Shown: positions 17,990-27,445 of the stretch, one piece after another
Layout: each line of letters starts with the position of its first letter
How positions within the stretch are numbered: position 1 is the first letter of the stretch
Assembly (NCBI RefSeq): GCF_031844685.1
Contig: NZ_CP134605.1
Location: 3,965,001 to 4,029,000, forward strand
Reading direction: 5' to 3'
DNA from: Streptomyces sp. ITFR-21
Lineage (GTDB): Bacteria; Actinomycetota; Actinomycetes; Streptomycetales; Streptomycetaceae
Length of the DNA: 64,000 bases
Position numbers and translations under genes: made by a program
The notes under the pieces: model-generated
Seen by the model: only the letters and a program-made list of their open reading frames with translations
Databases searched by the model: none
Told to the model about the DNA's origin: nothing

Positions 17990-19665
17990 ACCCCGCCGCC
18001 GTCGCAACAACGAACCCCGCCGGTACGGCCGGTACCGCCGGACCGCCCGTCACCGGTGTCGCCGTCACCGGTCACGTCACCTTCCTCGGCGCCGGCCCCG
18101 GCGACCCCGGGCTGCTGACCCTGCGCGCCGTGGAGGCGCTCGCCCGCGCCGACGTGCTGGTCGGCGAGGGCGCCGTGCTCGACGTCGTCCGGGCGCACGC
18201 CCGCGCGGACGTGGGCATGGCGCAACCCACCACGGACAGCGAGCTGTTGGACTCCGCCGCGGCACTTTCCACTGCTGCCGCACAGCTTGTCATGGCGTCC
18301 GCGCGCACCGGCAAGCGGGTGGTGCGTGCGGTGGCCGGCGACCCCGGGTTCGACGCCGGCGCCGCCGCCGAGATGCTCGCCTGCGCGCACGCCGGTATCC
18401 CCTTCGAGGTGGTCCCCGGTGTCGCCGCCGCCCTCGGGGTGCCCGCCTACGCGGGTGTGCCGCTCAGCGGCAACGTCCGGTTCCTGGATCCGGCCACCGC
18501 CTCCGACCAGTGCTGGAACGAGGTCGGTACCGGTGACTCCACCGTCGTGGTCTCCACCACGCTGCAGACCGTGGCCGCCGTCGCCGCCGAGCTGATCGCC
18601 GCCGGGCGCAAGCCCGACACCCAGCTGACCGTCACGGTGGCCGGCACCACCACCCGGCAGCGCACCTGGACCGCCACCTTGAGCACCATCGCCGCCGAAC
18701 TGAAGGCGACCAAGGCGCTGCCCACCCCCGAGGGCCCGATCGCCGCGATAGCCGTGGTCGGCGAGCGGACCGCGGACCGCCGGCACCTGTCGTGGTTCGA
18801 GACCAAGCCGCTGTTCGGCTGGCGGGTGCTCGTGCCGCGCACCAAGGAGCAGGCGGAGTCCCTCTCCGACCAGCTCCGCTCCTACGGCGCCGTGCCGCAC
18901 GAGGTGCCGACCATCGCGGTCGAGCCGCCGCGCACCCCGCAGCAGATGGAGCGGGCGGTCAAGGGCCTGGTCACCGGCCGCTACGAGTGGATCGCCTTCA
19001 CCTCGGTGAACGCGGTCAAGGCGGTCCGGGAGAAGTTCGAGGAGTACGGGCTGGACGCGCGGGCGTTCGCCGGGATCAAGGTCGCCTCCGTCGGGGAGCA
19101 GACCGCGCGGGCGCTGGTCGAGTTCGGCGTCAAGCCGGACCTGGTGCCCAGCGGCGAGCAGTCCGCGGCCGGGCTGCTGGAGGACTGGCCGCCGTACGAC
19201 GCGGTGTTCGACCCGATCGACCGGGTGTTCCTGCCGCGCGCCGACATCGCCACCGAGACGCTGGTGGCCGGGCTGGTCGAGCTGGGCTGGGAGGTCGACG
19301 ACGTGACCGCGTACCGCACGGTCCGCGCGTCCCCGCCGCCGGCCGACACCCGCGAGGCGATCAAGGGCGGCGGCTTCGACGCCGTGCTCTTCACGTCCTC
19401 CTCGACGGTACGGAACCTGGTCGGCATCGCCGGCAAGCCGCACAACGTCACGGTCATCGCCTGCATCGGCCCGGCCACCGCCAAGACGGCGGAGGAACAC
19501 GGGCTGCGCGTCGACGTGATGGCCCCCGAGCCCTCCGTCGCCGCCCTCGCCCAGGCCCTCGCCGACTTCGGCACCGCCCGCCGCGCCTCCGCCGAGGAAG
19601 CCGGCGACCCCGTGACCCGCCCCAGCGAACGCCGCCCCGGCGCCCGCCGCCGCACCCGCGTCTAG
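17986..19665 (+). CDS. hemD: Uroporphyrinogen-III synthase fused to an atypical tetrapyrrole methylase domain
   Basis: A 559-residue fusion. Residues about 23-260 resemble the SAM-dependent uroporphyrinogen-III methylase ([20 protein letters not shown], then [18 protein letters not shown]). Residues about 280-530 are uroporphyrinogen-III synthase ([31 protein letters not shown], then [11 protein letters not shown]). The synthase closes hydroxymethylbilane with ring D inversion. In the methylase half, the usual GDPFVFGRG reads GDPGFDAGA and the GIPLTHR-type loop reads GVPLSGN, so its activity is doubtful. TTG 17986 overlaps the hemC stop (TTGA). Confidence 0.93.
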   Translation: MNPAAVATTNPAGTAGTAGPPVTGVAVTGHVTFLGAGPGDPGLLTLRAVEALARADVLVGEGAVLDVVRAHARADVGMAQPTTDSELLDSAAALSTAAAQLVMASARTGKRVVRAVAGDPGFDAGAAAEMLACAHAGIPFEVVPGVAAALGVPAYAGVPLSGNVRFLDPATASDQCWNEVGTGDSTVVVSTTLQTVAAVAAELIAAGRKPDTQLTVTVAGTTTRQRTWTATLSTIAAELKATKALPTPEGPIAAIAVVGERTADRRHLSWFETKPLFGWRVLVPRTKEQAESLSDQLRSYGAVPHEVPTIAVEPPRTPQQMERAVKGLVTGRYEWIAFTSVNAVKAVREKFEEYGLDARAFAGIKVASVGEQTARALVEFGVKPDLVPSGEQSAAGLLEDWPPYDAVFDPIDRVFLPRADIATETLVAGLVELGWEVDDVTAYRTVRASPPPADTREAIKGGGFDAVLFTSSSTVRNLVGIAGKPHNVTVIACIGPATAKTAEEHGLRVDVMAPEPSVAALAQALADFGTARRASAEEAGDPVTRPSERRPGARRRTRV

Positions 19666-20093
19666 GGCCAGCCCGCCCGACACCGGTGACACGACCCCCG
19701 GCCGGTGGCGCCCCCGTCAGGGGCGCGGGGAACTGCGCGAGCGACCACGACGGCGCGGCACCCGGCATCGCACGGCCTCCCGGGCGGTGGCGGCCGGTGT
19801 CAGGGGCCCCGAGCAGCCCCGACGGCGCCGCACCCGCACTCGGTACCGCACCCCCACCCCCCGAAGACCCGGCACCCGGCAGAAAGGGGGCACCGCGGGG
19901 AGCCCGGTCCCCCGACTCCACGTCGGGAAAAGCACGGCCCCCACGGGCGTACCGTGGAATTCGCCCCCGCACCCGACCACCCCGCGTGGGAGCGCACAAC
20001 CCCGCTCGCGCGACCCGCACAACCCCGCGCCGAGCGCCCCGCCACCCCGCGTGGGAGCGACCCCGCGCACCGGACAGAACAGGAAGGCCCGCT
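19666..20093 (+). other. hemD-hemB gap with Streptomyces-type intergenic repeat
   Basis: No gene is seen in these 428 bp. At 19708-19726 GCGCCCC and GGGGCGC form a 7-bp hairpin that runs into GCGGGGAACTGCGCGA (to 19740), a motif I recall as a frequent intergenic repeat in Streptomyces; it may end hemD transcripts. A 16-bp direct repeat, ACCCCGCGTGGGAGCG, occurs near 19978 and near 20044, the second 35-50 bp upstream of hemB. The sequence between is Pro/Arg-codon-like but lacks coding signs. Confidence 0.55.
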
Positions 20094-21080
20094 ATGAGCA
20101 GCCGGTACGGCGAGTTCCCCGGTGCGCGCCCCCGGCGCCTGCGCACCACCCCGGCGATCCGCCGCCTCGTCGCGGAGACCCGCCTGCACCCCGCCGAGCT
20201 CATCCTGCCCATGTTCGTCCGCGAGGGCATCACCGAGCCCGTCCCGATCTCCTCCATGCCCGGCGTCGTCCAGCACACCCGCGACAGCCTCCGCAAAGCC
20301 GTCACCGAGGCCGCCGCCGCCGGGATCGGCGGCATCATGCTCTTCGGCGTGCCCGAGGAGAAGGACGCGGTGGGCAGCCAGGCCACCGAACCCGACGGCA
20401 TCCTCCAGCTCGGCATCCGCGACGCCGTCTCCGAGGCCGGCGACGCCCTCGTCGTCATGTCCGACCTGTGCCTGGACGAGTACACCGACCACGGCCACTG
20501 CGGCGTCCTGGACGCCGAGGGCCGGGTCGACAACGACGCCACCCTGGAGCGCTACGCGGAGATGGCCCGGGTGCAGGCGGACGCCGGCGTCCACATGGTC
20601 GGCCCGTCGGGGATGATGGACGGCCAGGTCGGCGTCGTGCGCGACGCCCTGGACGAGATCGGCCGCCAGGACGTGGCGATCCTCGCCTACACCGCGAAGT
20701 ACGCCTCCTCCTTCTACGGCCCCTTCCGCGAGGCGGTGAACTCCTCGCTCAAGGGCGACCGCAAGACCTACCAGCAGGACCCCGCCAACTTCCGCGAGTC
20801 GCTGCGCGAGCTGGCCCTGGACCTCGACGAGGGCGCCGACATCGTCATGGTCAAGCCCGCCCTGCCCTACCTCGACGTGCTCCGCGAGGTCGCCGACAGC
20901 GTCGACGTCCCGGTCGCCGCGTACCAGATCTCCGGGGAGTACGCGATGATCGAGGCCGCCGCCGCCAACGGCTGGATCGACCGCGACCGTACGATCATGG
21001 AGACCCTCACCTCCATCCGCCGCGCGGGCGCGAGCATGATCCTCACCTACTGGGCGACCGAGGTCGCCGGGCGGCTGTAG
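20094..21080 (+). CDS. hemB: Delta-aminolevulinic acid dehydratase (porphobilinogen synthase)
   Basis: A 328-residue enzyme that condenses two 5-aminolevulinate molecules to porphobilinogen. Schiff-base lysines are K202 ([12 protein letters not shown]) and K254 ([11 protein letters not shown]). The metal loop [14 protein letters not shown] has Cys126, Asp128 and Cys136, between the Zn (three Cys) and Mg (Asp-rich) types. AGGAAGG lies 6 nt upstream of ATG 20094. It follows hemD after a 428-bp gap, so it may have its own promoter. Confidence 0.97.
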   Translation: MSSRYGEFPGARPRRLRTTPAIRRLVAETRLHPAELILPMFVREGITEPVPISSMPGVVQHTRDSLRKAVTEAAAAGIGGIMLFGVPEEKDAVGSQATEPDGILQLGIRDAVSEAGDALVVMSDLCLDEYTDHGHCGVLDAEGRVDNDATLERYAEMARVQADAGVHMVGPSGMMDGQVGVVRDALDEIGRQDVAILAYTAKYASSFYGPFREAVNSSLKGDRKTYQQDPANFRESLRELALDLDEGADIVMVKPALPYLDVLREVADSVDVPVAAYQISGEYAMIEAAAANGWIDRDRTIMETLTSIRRAGASMILTYWATEVAGRL

Positions 21081-21176
21081 ACTCCGCCTCTTCCCCCTGA
21101 CCGCGCGTCGACGTGACGCGACCGTCGGCAATGGCCGGCGACGGCCGACAACAGCATGGAGAAAGGGACCGCGGGC

Positions 21177-21722
21177 GTGAGCGGCATACCCTCGTGGGCC
21201 TCGGTGAGCGGCCTGACCGCGGCGGCGCTGGCCGCCGTGTCGGTGCTGGCGATCCAGGCGAGCGGCAACCCCGCCCATACCGTGGACGCCCGGCCCGCCC
21301 CGCGTCCCACGACCGCGCGGCCGACCACCCCGCCGCCCCCGCCGCCGGTTCCGCCGAACTCCGGTACGGGCAAGCGGATCGTCTACTCGCTGGCCGGACA
21401 GCGCGTCTGGGTCGTCCCGCCGGCCGGCGCCCCGGTCTCGACCTTCACCGTCGTCCCCGGCACCATCCGGGCCCGGCCCGGCACGTTCTACGTCGGAAAG
21501 CGCCGCGCCGCCGACACCGGCAGCGACGGTACGGCGGTCGAGCACATCGTGTACTTCGAGTACACCGCGGAGGCATGGGTGGCCTTCTCCGCCCGCGCCG
21601 ACGACACGGTCGCCAAGCCCGACCCCTCCCTGCGCACCGGCGCGGTCCGGGGCCACCGGGCGGACATCGCCAAAATCTGGGACAACACGGTCACCGGCTC
21701 CACGGTCGTCGTACTCCGCTGA
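21177..21722 (+). CDS. Secreted or membrane-anchored L,D-transpeptidase-like protein lacking the catalytic Cys (paralogue 1)
   Basis: A 181-residue protein. One N-terminal hydrophobic segment (about 8-28) is followed by a Pro/Thr-rich linker (35-65) and a beta-rich domain. That domain has the order of a YkuD L,D-transpeptidase: RIVYSLAGQRVWVV, then STFTVVPGTIRARPGTFYV, then TGAVRGHRADIAKIWDN and GSTVVVL. The usual SxGCIR active site is TGAVRG, so the nucleophile is missing. It may bind peptidoglycan without cross-linking. GTG 21177 gives the same N terminus as its neighbour; ATG 21156 is possible. Confidence 0.7.
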   Translation: MSGIPSWASVSGLTAAALAAVSVLAIQASGNPAHTVDARPAPRPTTARPTTPPPPPPVPPNSGTGKRIVYSLAGQRVWVVPPAGAPVSTFTVVPGTIRARPGTFYVGKRRAADTGSDGTAVEHIVYFEYTAEAWVAFSARADDTVAKPDPSLRTGAVRGHRADIAKIWDNTVTGSTVVVLR

Positions 21723-21960
21723 CCCCGGCCACCGTGCCGCGCCGGCCTCTTCCCGGCGCCCCGGCCGGCCCGCCCCGGTAGCCGCGCCGCTCCGGCACGT
21801 GACCCCGCCCCCGTAGGGCCGGGGTGATGATCGCCACTCCCGCGGGCGGTGCCCGCCGGGCAGGCGACAGGGCCGCGGGGCGGCGGTAGATTGCGCTGCA
21901 CCGGGGCCGGACCCGGAGGGGTGCGCGAGCACCGGAGCCACCGGGGGAGGAGGGGCGCCG

Positions 21961-22506
21961 ATGAGCGGCATACCGTCGTGGGCCGCCGTGACCGGGCTGA
22001 CCGGGGCCGCGCTGGCCGTCGTCTCCGTTCTGGCGATCCAGGCCGGCGGCAGCCCGTCCGCCGCGCCGCCTCCCGTCCGGCCGCCGCACACCGCCACCGC
22101 GCGGCCGACCACCCCGCCGCCCCCGCCGCCGGTCCCGGCGAACTCCGGTACGGGCAAGCGGATCGTGTACTCGCTGTCCCAGCAGCGGGTGTGGGTCGTG
22201 CCGCCCGGCGGCGCGCCCGTCGCCACCTTCACGGTCGTGCCGGGCACGGTCCCGGCCAAGCCCGGCACCCACTACGTGAGCGGCCGGACACCGTCGACCG
22301 TCGGCGGCGACGGGGCGCGGATCGAGCACGTCGTCTACTTCGAGTACACCGCGGAGACGTGGGTGGCCTTCTCCGCGCGGACCGACGACAAGGTCGTCGC
22401 GCCCGGCCGGTCCCTGCACACCGGCGGCATCCGCGCCCACCGCGCGGACATCGCCAGGATCTGGAACAACACCGTGCACGGCTCCACGGTGGTGGTCCTC
22501 AAGTAG
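21961..22506 (+). CDS. Secreted or membrane-anchored L,D-transpeptidase-like protein lacking the catalytic Cys (paralogue 2)
   Basis: A 181-residue paralogue of the preceding gene with matching start (MSGIPSWA), one hydrophobic segment, a Pro-rich linker and the same C-terminal domain. The active-site region reads HTGGIRAHRADIARIW, keeping His-x-Gly and Arg but not Cys. GAGGAGGGG lies just upstream of ATG 21961. The two genes are 238 bp apart in the same direction and are clearly a tandem duplication. They act outside the membrane by topology; no partner is evident. Confidence 0.75.
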   Translation: MSGIPSWAAVTGLTGAALAVVSVLAIQAGGSPSAAPPPVRPPHTATARPTTPPPPPPVPANSGTGKRIVYSLSQQRVWVVPPGGAPVATFTVVPGTVPAKPGTHYVSGRTPSTVGGDGARIEHVVYFEYTAETWVAFSARTDDKVVAPGRSLHTGGIRAHRADIARIWNNTVHGSTVVVLK

Positions 22507-22581
22507 CCCGCGGCCCCGCCGGACGCCCGAGCCGACGCCCGGCCGGCGGGCGCTGCCGGCCGGCCCGCCCCCGGGCCGGGC

Positions 22582-23412
22582 TCAGTCCCACCAGAAGTGC
22601 CAGGTCGGCTTGCCCAGCAGCGACTTGCGCGCGTACTCGCGCAGCGACTCGTGGTGGCCCTGGGCGATGTTGTCCGGGCAGAAGGCGAAGTGCTCGGCGG
22701 CCACCGCCTCGGCGGCTTCGAGGGTCTGCGGCGGCGCGGCGACCGTGGCGGTGAGGGTGTCGAAGCCGAGGGCGACGACCCGCAGGCCGAAGCGGTCCTC
22801 CCAGGAGCGCAGCACGGCAGACAGGACCGCCATGTCGTCCTCGTGGTTGACCGGACCGGTCCAGCCCATGGCGGCGGGTATGTCGGCGCTGCGGCGGGCG
22901 TACACCAGGGCGGCGCGGGGGGTGTCCAGCCGGCCGGAGCTGACCAGGTCGGCGGTGACTTCGGCGGCGAAGGCGTCCGGGTCGGCGTCGAAGGCCGGGG
23001 CGGGGGCCATTCCGGGCCAGTCGACGCCGTAGGGGGCCAGCACCTGCGCCAGGTCCTCCTCGTCCCAGTCCTCGTCGGCGGTGTACGCGGTCCAGATCTC
23101 GGCGAGGTACTCCTCGGCGTCGTGGTCCCCCGGGTAGGACATCTGGCCGGGGTCGAGGTACCACTCGGTGAACTTCCGCCCCGGCGCCTTGTCGTTCTCG
23201 ATCAGAACCGGCAGCAGCCCCACCGAGCGCCCGGCCAGCAGTTCCGCCCAGGTGCCGGGCGCGGCGACCCCTTCGGCGTACCACAGCAGGGGTTCGTGCC
23301 AGGGCCCTTCGCCGGTGGTGTCGACGAGTTTGCCGGGCGGCAGGCTCAGGCCGAGTGCGGCGCCGGTCGCGTCGTCCGCCAGGCGGGGAAGGGGGTTGGG
23401 AAGCATCGCCAT
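22582..23412 (-). CDS. DUF4253 domain-containing protein
   Basis: A 276-residue soluble acidic protein. The C-terminal 110 residues show DUF4253 marks: VVALGFDTLTATVAAPP, HFAFCPDNI and an ending YARKSLLGKPTWHFWWD. The function of the family is unknown. ATG 23412 is preferred to one ten codons upstream because coding character starts there. It is convergent with the transpeptidase-like pair. Confidence 0.85.
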   Translation of the reverse strand: MAMLPNPLPRLADDATGAALGLSLPPGKLVDTTGEGPWHEPLLWYAEGVAAPGTWAELLAGRSVGLLPVLIENDKAPGRKFTEWYLDPGQMSYPGDHDAEEYLAEIWTAYTADEDWDEEDLAQVLAPYGVDWPGMAPAPAFDADPDAFAAEVTADLVSSGRLDTPRAALVYARRSADIPAAMGWTGPVNHEDDMAVLSAVLRSWEDRFGLRVVALGFDTLTATVAAPPQTLEAAEAVAAEHFAFCPDNIAQGHHESLREYARKSLLGKPTWHFWWD

Positions 23413-23492
23413 GACCGGGACTCTAGGGGTTGCCGCCGACAACTGTGGTCTGGGGCAGCCGGGATGCCGGTCAGGTGCCGGATACGGGCCGC

Positions 23493-23580
23493 GGCCGGAG
23501 CACCCCTGGCCCTCGCCCGGCCGCCCGAGCGCGCCGCGCGGGCGGCCGAGGGCGGGTGCGGGCCCAGGGGTGCTCCGGCC
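23493..23580 (-). terminator. Large hairpin downstream of argS
   Basis: A perfect 17-bp outer stem (23493-23509 with 23564-23580) encloses a second GC-rich stem (GGCCGCCCG with CGGGCGGCC) and an 11-nt loop. It begins 13 nt after the argS stop on the minus strand and separates argS from the DUF4253 gene. Confidence 0.7.
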
Positions 23581-23593
23581 GGAAGGGCGGCGC

Positions 23594-25366
23594 TCAGAGG
23601 CGTTCCGGGGTGCGGATGCCCAGCAGGTCCAGGCCCCGGTGCAGGGTGCGTGCGGTCAGCTCGCACAGGAAGAGGCGGTTCTCCACCTCCGCCGGGCCGC
23701 CCTCGGCGGTGAGCACCGGGCACTGCTCGTAGAACGTGGTGAACAGCGACGCCAGCTGGAACAGGTACGAGGCCAGCCGGTGCGGCTCGTAGACCGCGGC
23801 GATCTCCGCGAGGGTGTCGCCGAAGGCGTCCAGGTGCAGCGCCAGCGCCCGCTCGGCGGGGGCCAGCGGCAGCTCCGGGTGGGCCGCGGCGGTCTGGTCC
23901 GCCGCGGCCTTCCGGAAGATCGACCGGGTCCTGGCGTACGCGTACTGGATGTACACGCTGGTGTCGCCGTTGAGCGAGACCATCCGGTCCAGGTCGAAGA
24001 CGTAGTCCCGGCCGAGCGAGGTGGACAGGTCCGCGTACTTCACCGCACCGATGCCGACCTGGACCCCGTTGCCGGTGATCTCCTCCTCGGACAGGCCGAT
24101 CTTCTCGCCCTTCTCCCGGACCACCGCGGTGGCCCGCGCGACCGCCTCGTCGAGCAGGTCCTCCAGCCGTACGCTCTCGCCCTCCCGGGTCTTGAACGGC
24201 TTGCCGTCCTTGCCCAGCACGGTCCCGAACGGCAGGTGCCGCACGGTCACCTCGTCGGTGAGCCAGCCGGCCCTGCGGGCGGTCTCGAAGACCATCCGGA
24301 AGTGCAGCGCCTGCCGGGCGTCCACCACGTACAGCAGGGTGTCCGCGTGCAGGTTGGCGGTGCGGTCGCGGACCGCGGACAGGTCGGTGGCCGGGTAGCC
24401 GAAGCCGCCGTCCGCCTTCTGCACGATCAGCGGGACCGGCTCGCCGTCCTTGCCCTTGACGTCGTCGAAGAACACGCACAGCGCGCCGTTGGAGCGCACC
24501 GCGACGCCGGACTTCTCCAGCAGCTCGCAGGTCTCCACCAGCATGTCGTTGTAGCCGGACTCACCGACGATGTCCTCGTCGACGATCCGGATGTCGAGCT
24601 TGTCGTAGACCGAGTAGAAGTAGATCTTCGACTCGTCCACGAACCGCTGCCACAGCTCCAGCGTCTCCTTGTCGCCCGCCTGCAGGTCCACCACCCGCCG
24701 CCGCGCCCGGTCCTTGAACGCCTCGTCGGCGTCGAAGAGCGTGCGGGCCGCCTTGTAAACCCGGTTCAGCCGGGACATGGACGCCTCCCCGGCGTCGGGG
24801 GCGTCCTCGCTGTGGTCCAGCGTGTGCGGGTGCTCGATCAGGTACTGGATGAGCATGCCGAACTGGGTGCCCCAGTCGCCGATGTGGTGCCGCGGGATCA
24901 CCGTCTCCCCGGCGAACCGCAGGATCCGGGTGATGGCGTCGCCGATCACCGAGGACCGCAGATGGCCGACGTGCATCTCCTTGGCCACGTTGGGCTGGGC
25001 GTAGTCGATCACCGTGATGCCGGGGCGCTCCTTCCCCGGCACGCCGAGCCGGTCGTCCGCCAGCCGCGCGGCGAGGTTCGCGGTGATCGCCGCGTCGGTG
25101 ACGGTGATGTTGAGGAAGCCGGGGCCGGACACCTCCACCCGCGCGACCATCTCGTCCGCGGGCAGCGCGGCCAGCACCGCGCCGGCCAGCTCCTTCGGGT
25201 TGGCCTTGGCCCGCTTGGCCAGGCCCAGCACGCCGTTGGCCTGGAAGTCGGCCCGGTCGCTACGGCGCAGCAGCGGGTCGGCGTCGGCGGCCGACGGCAC
25301 GGCCGCCGCCAGAGCGGCGGTGACGCGCTGCTGGAGCGTGGCGGAGAGGGAGGGGACCGAGGCCAT
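23594..25366 (-). CDS. argS: Arginyl-tRNA synthetase
   Basis: A 590-residue class I synthetase that charges tRNA-Arg. The N-terminal Add1 domain (1-110) is followed by the catalytic domain with [18 protein letters not shown] (HVGH as HIGH box), then [13 protein letters not shown] and [20 protein letters not shown]. The KMSKS lysine motif is absent, as is usual in this family. The helical DALR anticodon domain ends the protein (about 470-590). It is divergent from lysS with a 130-bp shared promoter region. Confidence 0.97.
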   Translation of the reverse strand: MASVPSLSATLQQRVTAALAAAVPSAADADPLLRRSDRADFQANGVLGLAKRAKANPKELAGAVLAALPADEMVARVEVSGPGFLNITVTDAAITANLAARLADDRLGVPGKERPGITVIDYAQPNVAKEMHVGHLRSSVIGDAITRILRFAGETVIPRHHIGDWGTQFGMLIQYLIEHPHTLDHSEDAPDAGEASMSRLNRVYKAARTLFDADEAFKDRARRRVVDLQAGDKETLELWQRFVDESKIYFYSVYDKLDIRIVDEDIVGESGYNDMLVETCELLEKSGVAVRSNGALCVFFDDVKGKDGEPVPLIVQKADGGFGYPATDLSAVRDRTANLHADTLLYVVDARQALHFRMVFETARRAGWLTDEVTVRHLPFGTVLGKDGKPFKTREGESVRLEDLLDEAVARATAVVREKGEKIGLSEEEITGNGVQVGIGAVKYADLSTSLGRDYVFDLDRMVSLNGDTSVYIQYAYARTRSIFRKAAADQTAAAHPELPLAPAERALALHLDAFGDTLAEIAAVYEPHRLASYLFQLASLFTTFYEQCPVLTAEGGPAEVENRLFLCELTARTLHRGLDLLGIRTPERL

Positions 25367-25496
25367 GGGATGCCGCTTCTGTCGAAGGGGAGGAGTGGTG
25401 GACCGATTATTTCACGGGGCGCCACTCGTTTTCCTTCTGGGAGAATGGGCACGCCGGGGCCGCCGTCAGCGCCCCGCCGACCAGGAAGGACGAGCC

Positions 25497-27224
25497 GTGG
25501 CTGGCAGCACCGAGGCCGACTGGGTCTCCCGTTTCGCGGACGACGTGATCGCCGAGTCGGAGCGCCGCGCCCCCGGGAAAACCGTCGTCGTCGCCTCCGG
25601 GCTCAGCCCGTCCGGGCCGATCCACCTGGGCAACCTGCGCGAGGTCATGACCCCGCACCTGGTCGCCGACGAGATCCGGCGGCGCGGCTACGAGGTCCGG
25701 CACCTGATCTCCTGGGACGACTACGACCGCTTCCGGAAGGTCCCGGCCGGACTGGCGGGCGTGGACGCGTCCTGGGCCGAGCACATCGGCAAGCCGCTGA
25801 CCTCGGTGCCCGCCCCGGCGGGGTCGGCGTACCCGAACTGGGCCGAGCACTTCAAGGCCCGGATGACGGAAGCGCTCGCCGAGCTGGGCGTGGCGTACGA
25901 CGCGATCAGCCAGACCGCCCGGTACACCTCCGGCGTGTACCGCGAGCAGATCCTGCACGCCGTGCGGCACCGCGCCGACATCGACGCGATCCTCGCCCAG
26001 TACCGGACCAGGAAGGCCCCCGGCAAGCAGTCGCAGAAGCCGGTGGACGAGGCCGAGCTGGAGGCCGAGGAGGGCTCGGGCGCGGCGGCGGAGGACGACG
26101 GCAGCGGCGGCGGCGCGGGCTACTTCCCGTACAAGCCGTACTGCGCCCAGTGCGGCCGGGACCTGACGACCGTCACCGCGTACGACGACGAGACCACCGA
26201 GCTGACCTACACCTGCGCCTGCGGGCACGGCGAGACGGTCCGGCTCAGCGAGTTCGACCGCGGCAAGCTGGTCTGGAAGGTCGACTGGCCGATGCGCTGG
26301 GCGTACGAGGGCGTGGTCTTCGAGCCGTCCGGCGTGGACCACACCTCGCCCGGCTCGTCGTTCCAGGTCGGCGGGCAGATCGTCGGGCCGATCTTCGGCG
26401 GGACCCAGCCGATCGGGCCGATGTACGCGTTCGTCGGCATCTCCGGCATGGCGAAGATGTCGTCCTCCAAGGGCGGTGTGCCGACCCCCGGGGACGCGCT
26501 GCGGATCATGGAGCCGCAGCTGCTGCGCTGGCTGTACGCCCGCAGGCGGCCCAACCAGTCGTTCAAGATCGCCTTCGACCAGGAGATCCAGCGGCTCTAC
26601 GACGAGTGGGACGCCCTGGTCCGCAAGGTCGAGGACGGCGCCGCGCTCCCGGGCGACCTCGCCGCGTACACCCGGGCGGCCGGTACCGCCGCGGGCGAAC
26701 TGCCGCGCACCCCGCGCCCGTTGCCGTACCGCACGCTGGCGTCGGTGGCCGACGTCACGGCGGGTGCGGAGGCGCAGACCCTGCGCATCCTTTCCGAGCT
26801 GGACCCGGAGCACCCGCTGGCCGCGCTGGACGAGGCCCGGCCCCGGCTGGACCGCGCGGTCAACTGGATCACCACCCAGGTGCCCGCCGAACAGCGCACG
26901 GTGGTACGGCAGGTGCCGGACGCCCAGCGGCTGGCCTCGCTGACCGACGAGGACCGGGGCGCGCTGAAGCTGCTGCTGGACGGCCTCGACGCGCACTGGT
27001 CGCTGGACGGCCTCACCACGCTCGTCTACGCCGTCCCGAAGGTGCAGGCCGGACTGGCGCCCGACGCCAAGCCGACGCCCGAACTGAAGGTCGCCCAGCG
27101 GACGTTCTTCGCGCTGCTCTACGACCTGCTGGTGGGCCGCGACACCGGCCCCCGGCTGCCGACGCTGCTGCTGGCGGTCGGCCAGGACCGGGTGCGGCAG
27201 CTGCTGGGCGGCGCGGCGGGCTGA
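25497..27224 (+). CDS. lysS: Class I lysyl-tRNA synthetase
   Basis: A 575-residue class I (archaeal-type) LysRS that charges tRNA-Lys. SGLSPSGPIHLGNLRE holds the HIGH-type box; GMAKMSSSKGGV is the KMSKS loop. A zinc ribbon, CAQCGRD then CACGHG, lies near 215-245 after an acidic Gly-rich insert. The alpha-helical C-terminal anticodon domain follows. GTG 25497 has AGGAAGG 7 nt upstream. Class I LysRS beside argS matches the order I recall in Streptomyces coelicolor (SCO3303-3304). Confidence 0.96.
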   Translation: MAGSTEADWVSRFADDVIAESERRAPGKTVVVASGLSPSGPIHLGNLREVMTPHLVADEIRRRGYEVRHLISWDDYDRFRKVPAGLAGVDASWAEHIGKPLTSVPAPAGSAYPNWAEHFKARMTEALAELGVAYDAISQTARYTSGVYREQILHAVRHRADIDAILAQYRTRKAPGKQSQKPVDEAELEAEEGSGAAAEDDGSGGGAGYFPYKPYCAQCGRDLTTVTAYDDETTELTYTCACGHGETVRLSEFDRGKLVWKVDWPMRWAYEGVVFEPSGVDHTSPGSSFQVGGQIVGPIFGGTQPIGPMYAFVGISGMAKMSSSKGGVPTPGDALRIMEPQLLRWLYARRRPNQSFKIAFDQEIQRLYDEWDALVRKVEDGAALPGDLAAYTRAAGTAAGELPRTPRPLPYRTLASVADVTAGAEAQTLRILSELDPEHPLAALDEARPRLDRAVNWITTQVPAEQRTVVRQVPDAQRLASLTDEDRGALKLLLDGLDAHWSLDGLTTLVYAVPKVQAGLAPDAKPTPELKVAQRTFFALLYDLLVGRDTGPRLPTLLLAVGQDRVRQLLGGAAG

Positions 27225-27298
27225 ACCGGCCGGTCCCGCCGCGGGGTTGGGCGGGGCCGGCGGGTTCGGCGCGTGCCGCGGGTACGGCCGGGCAACGC

Positions 27299-27341
27299 GG
27301 GACGGGCGGGCCGGAGTCGGTGACTCCGGTCCGCCCGTCCC
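27299..27341. terminator. Bidirectional terminator between lysS and the GH3 gene
   Basis: A 20-bp stem (27299-27318 with 27322-27341) with a single G-T pair and a 3-nt loop lies in the 220-bp gap between convergent genes. It is one of the strongest hairpins in the window. Confidence 0.85.
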
Positions 27342-27445
27342 CTTGGGCTCTGCCGCTCGGCGCCCGGCTCAGCGCCGGGCGCTCGCTGCTCGTTACTTGC
27401 TTACTGCTTACCAATTACCGCCGCTGTCGCCGGCGCGCCGGCGGC

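Noticed and set aside
15276..19692. Long open frames antisense to hemA, hemC and hemD
   Set aside because: They mirror the high G/C third positions of the real genes and read as Arg/Ala/Gly-rich strings without domains; the hem genes are certain.
21741..21960. Third copy of the transpeptidase-like gene between the two paralogues
   Set aside because: The gap has no matching reading; only the promoter and ribosome binding site of the second copy can be supported.
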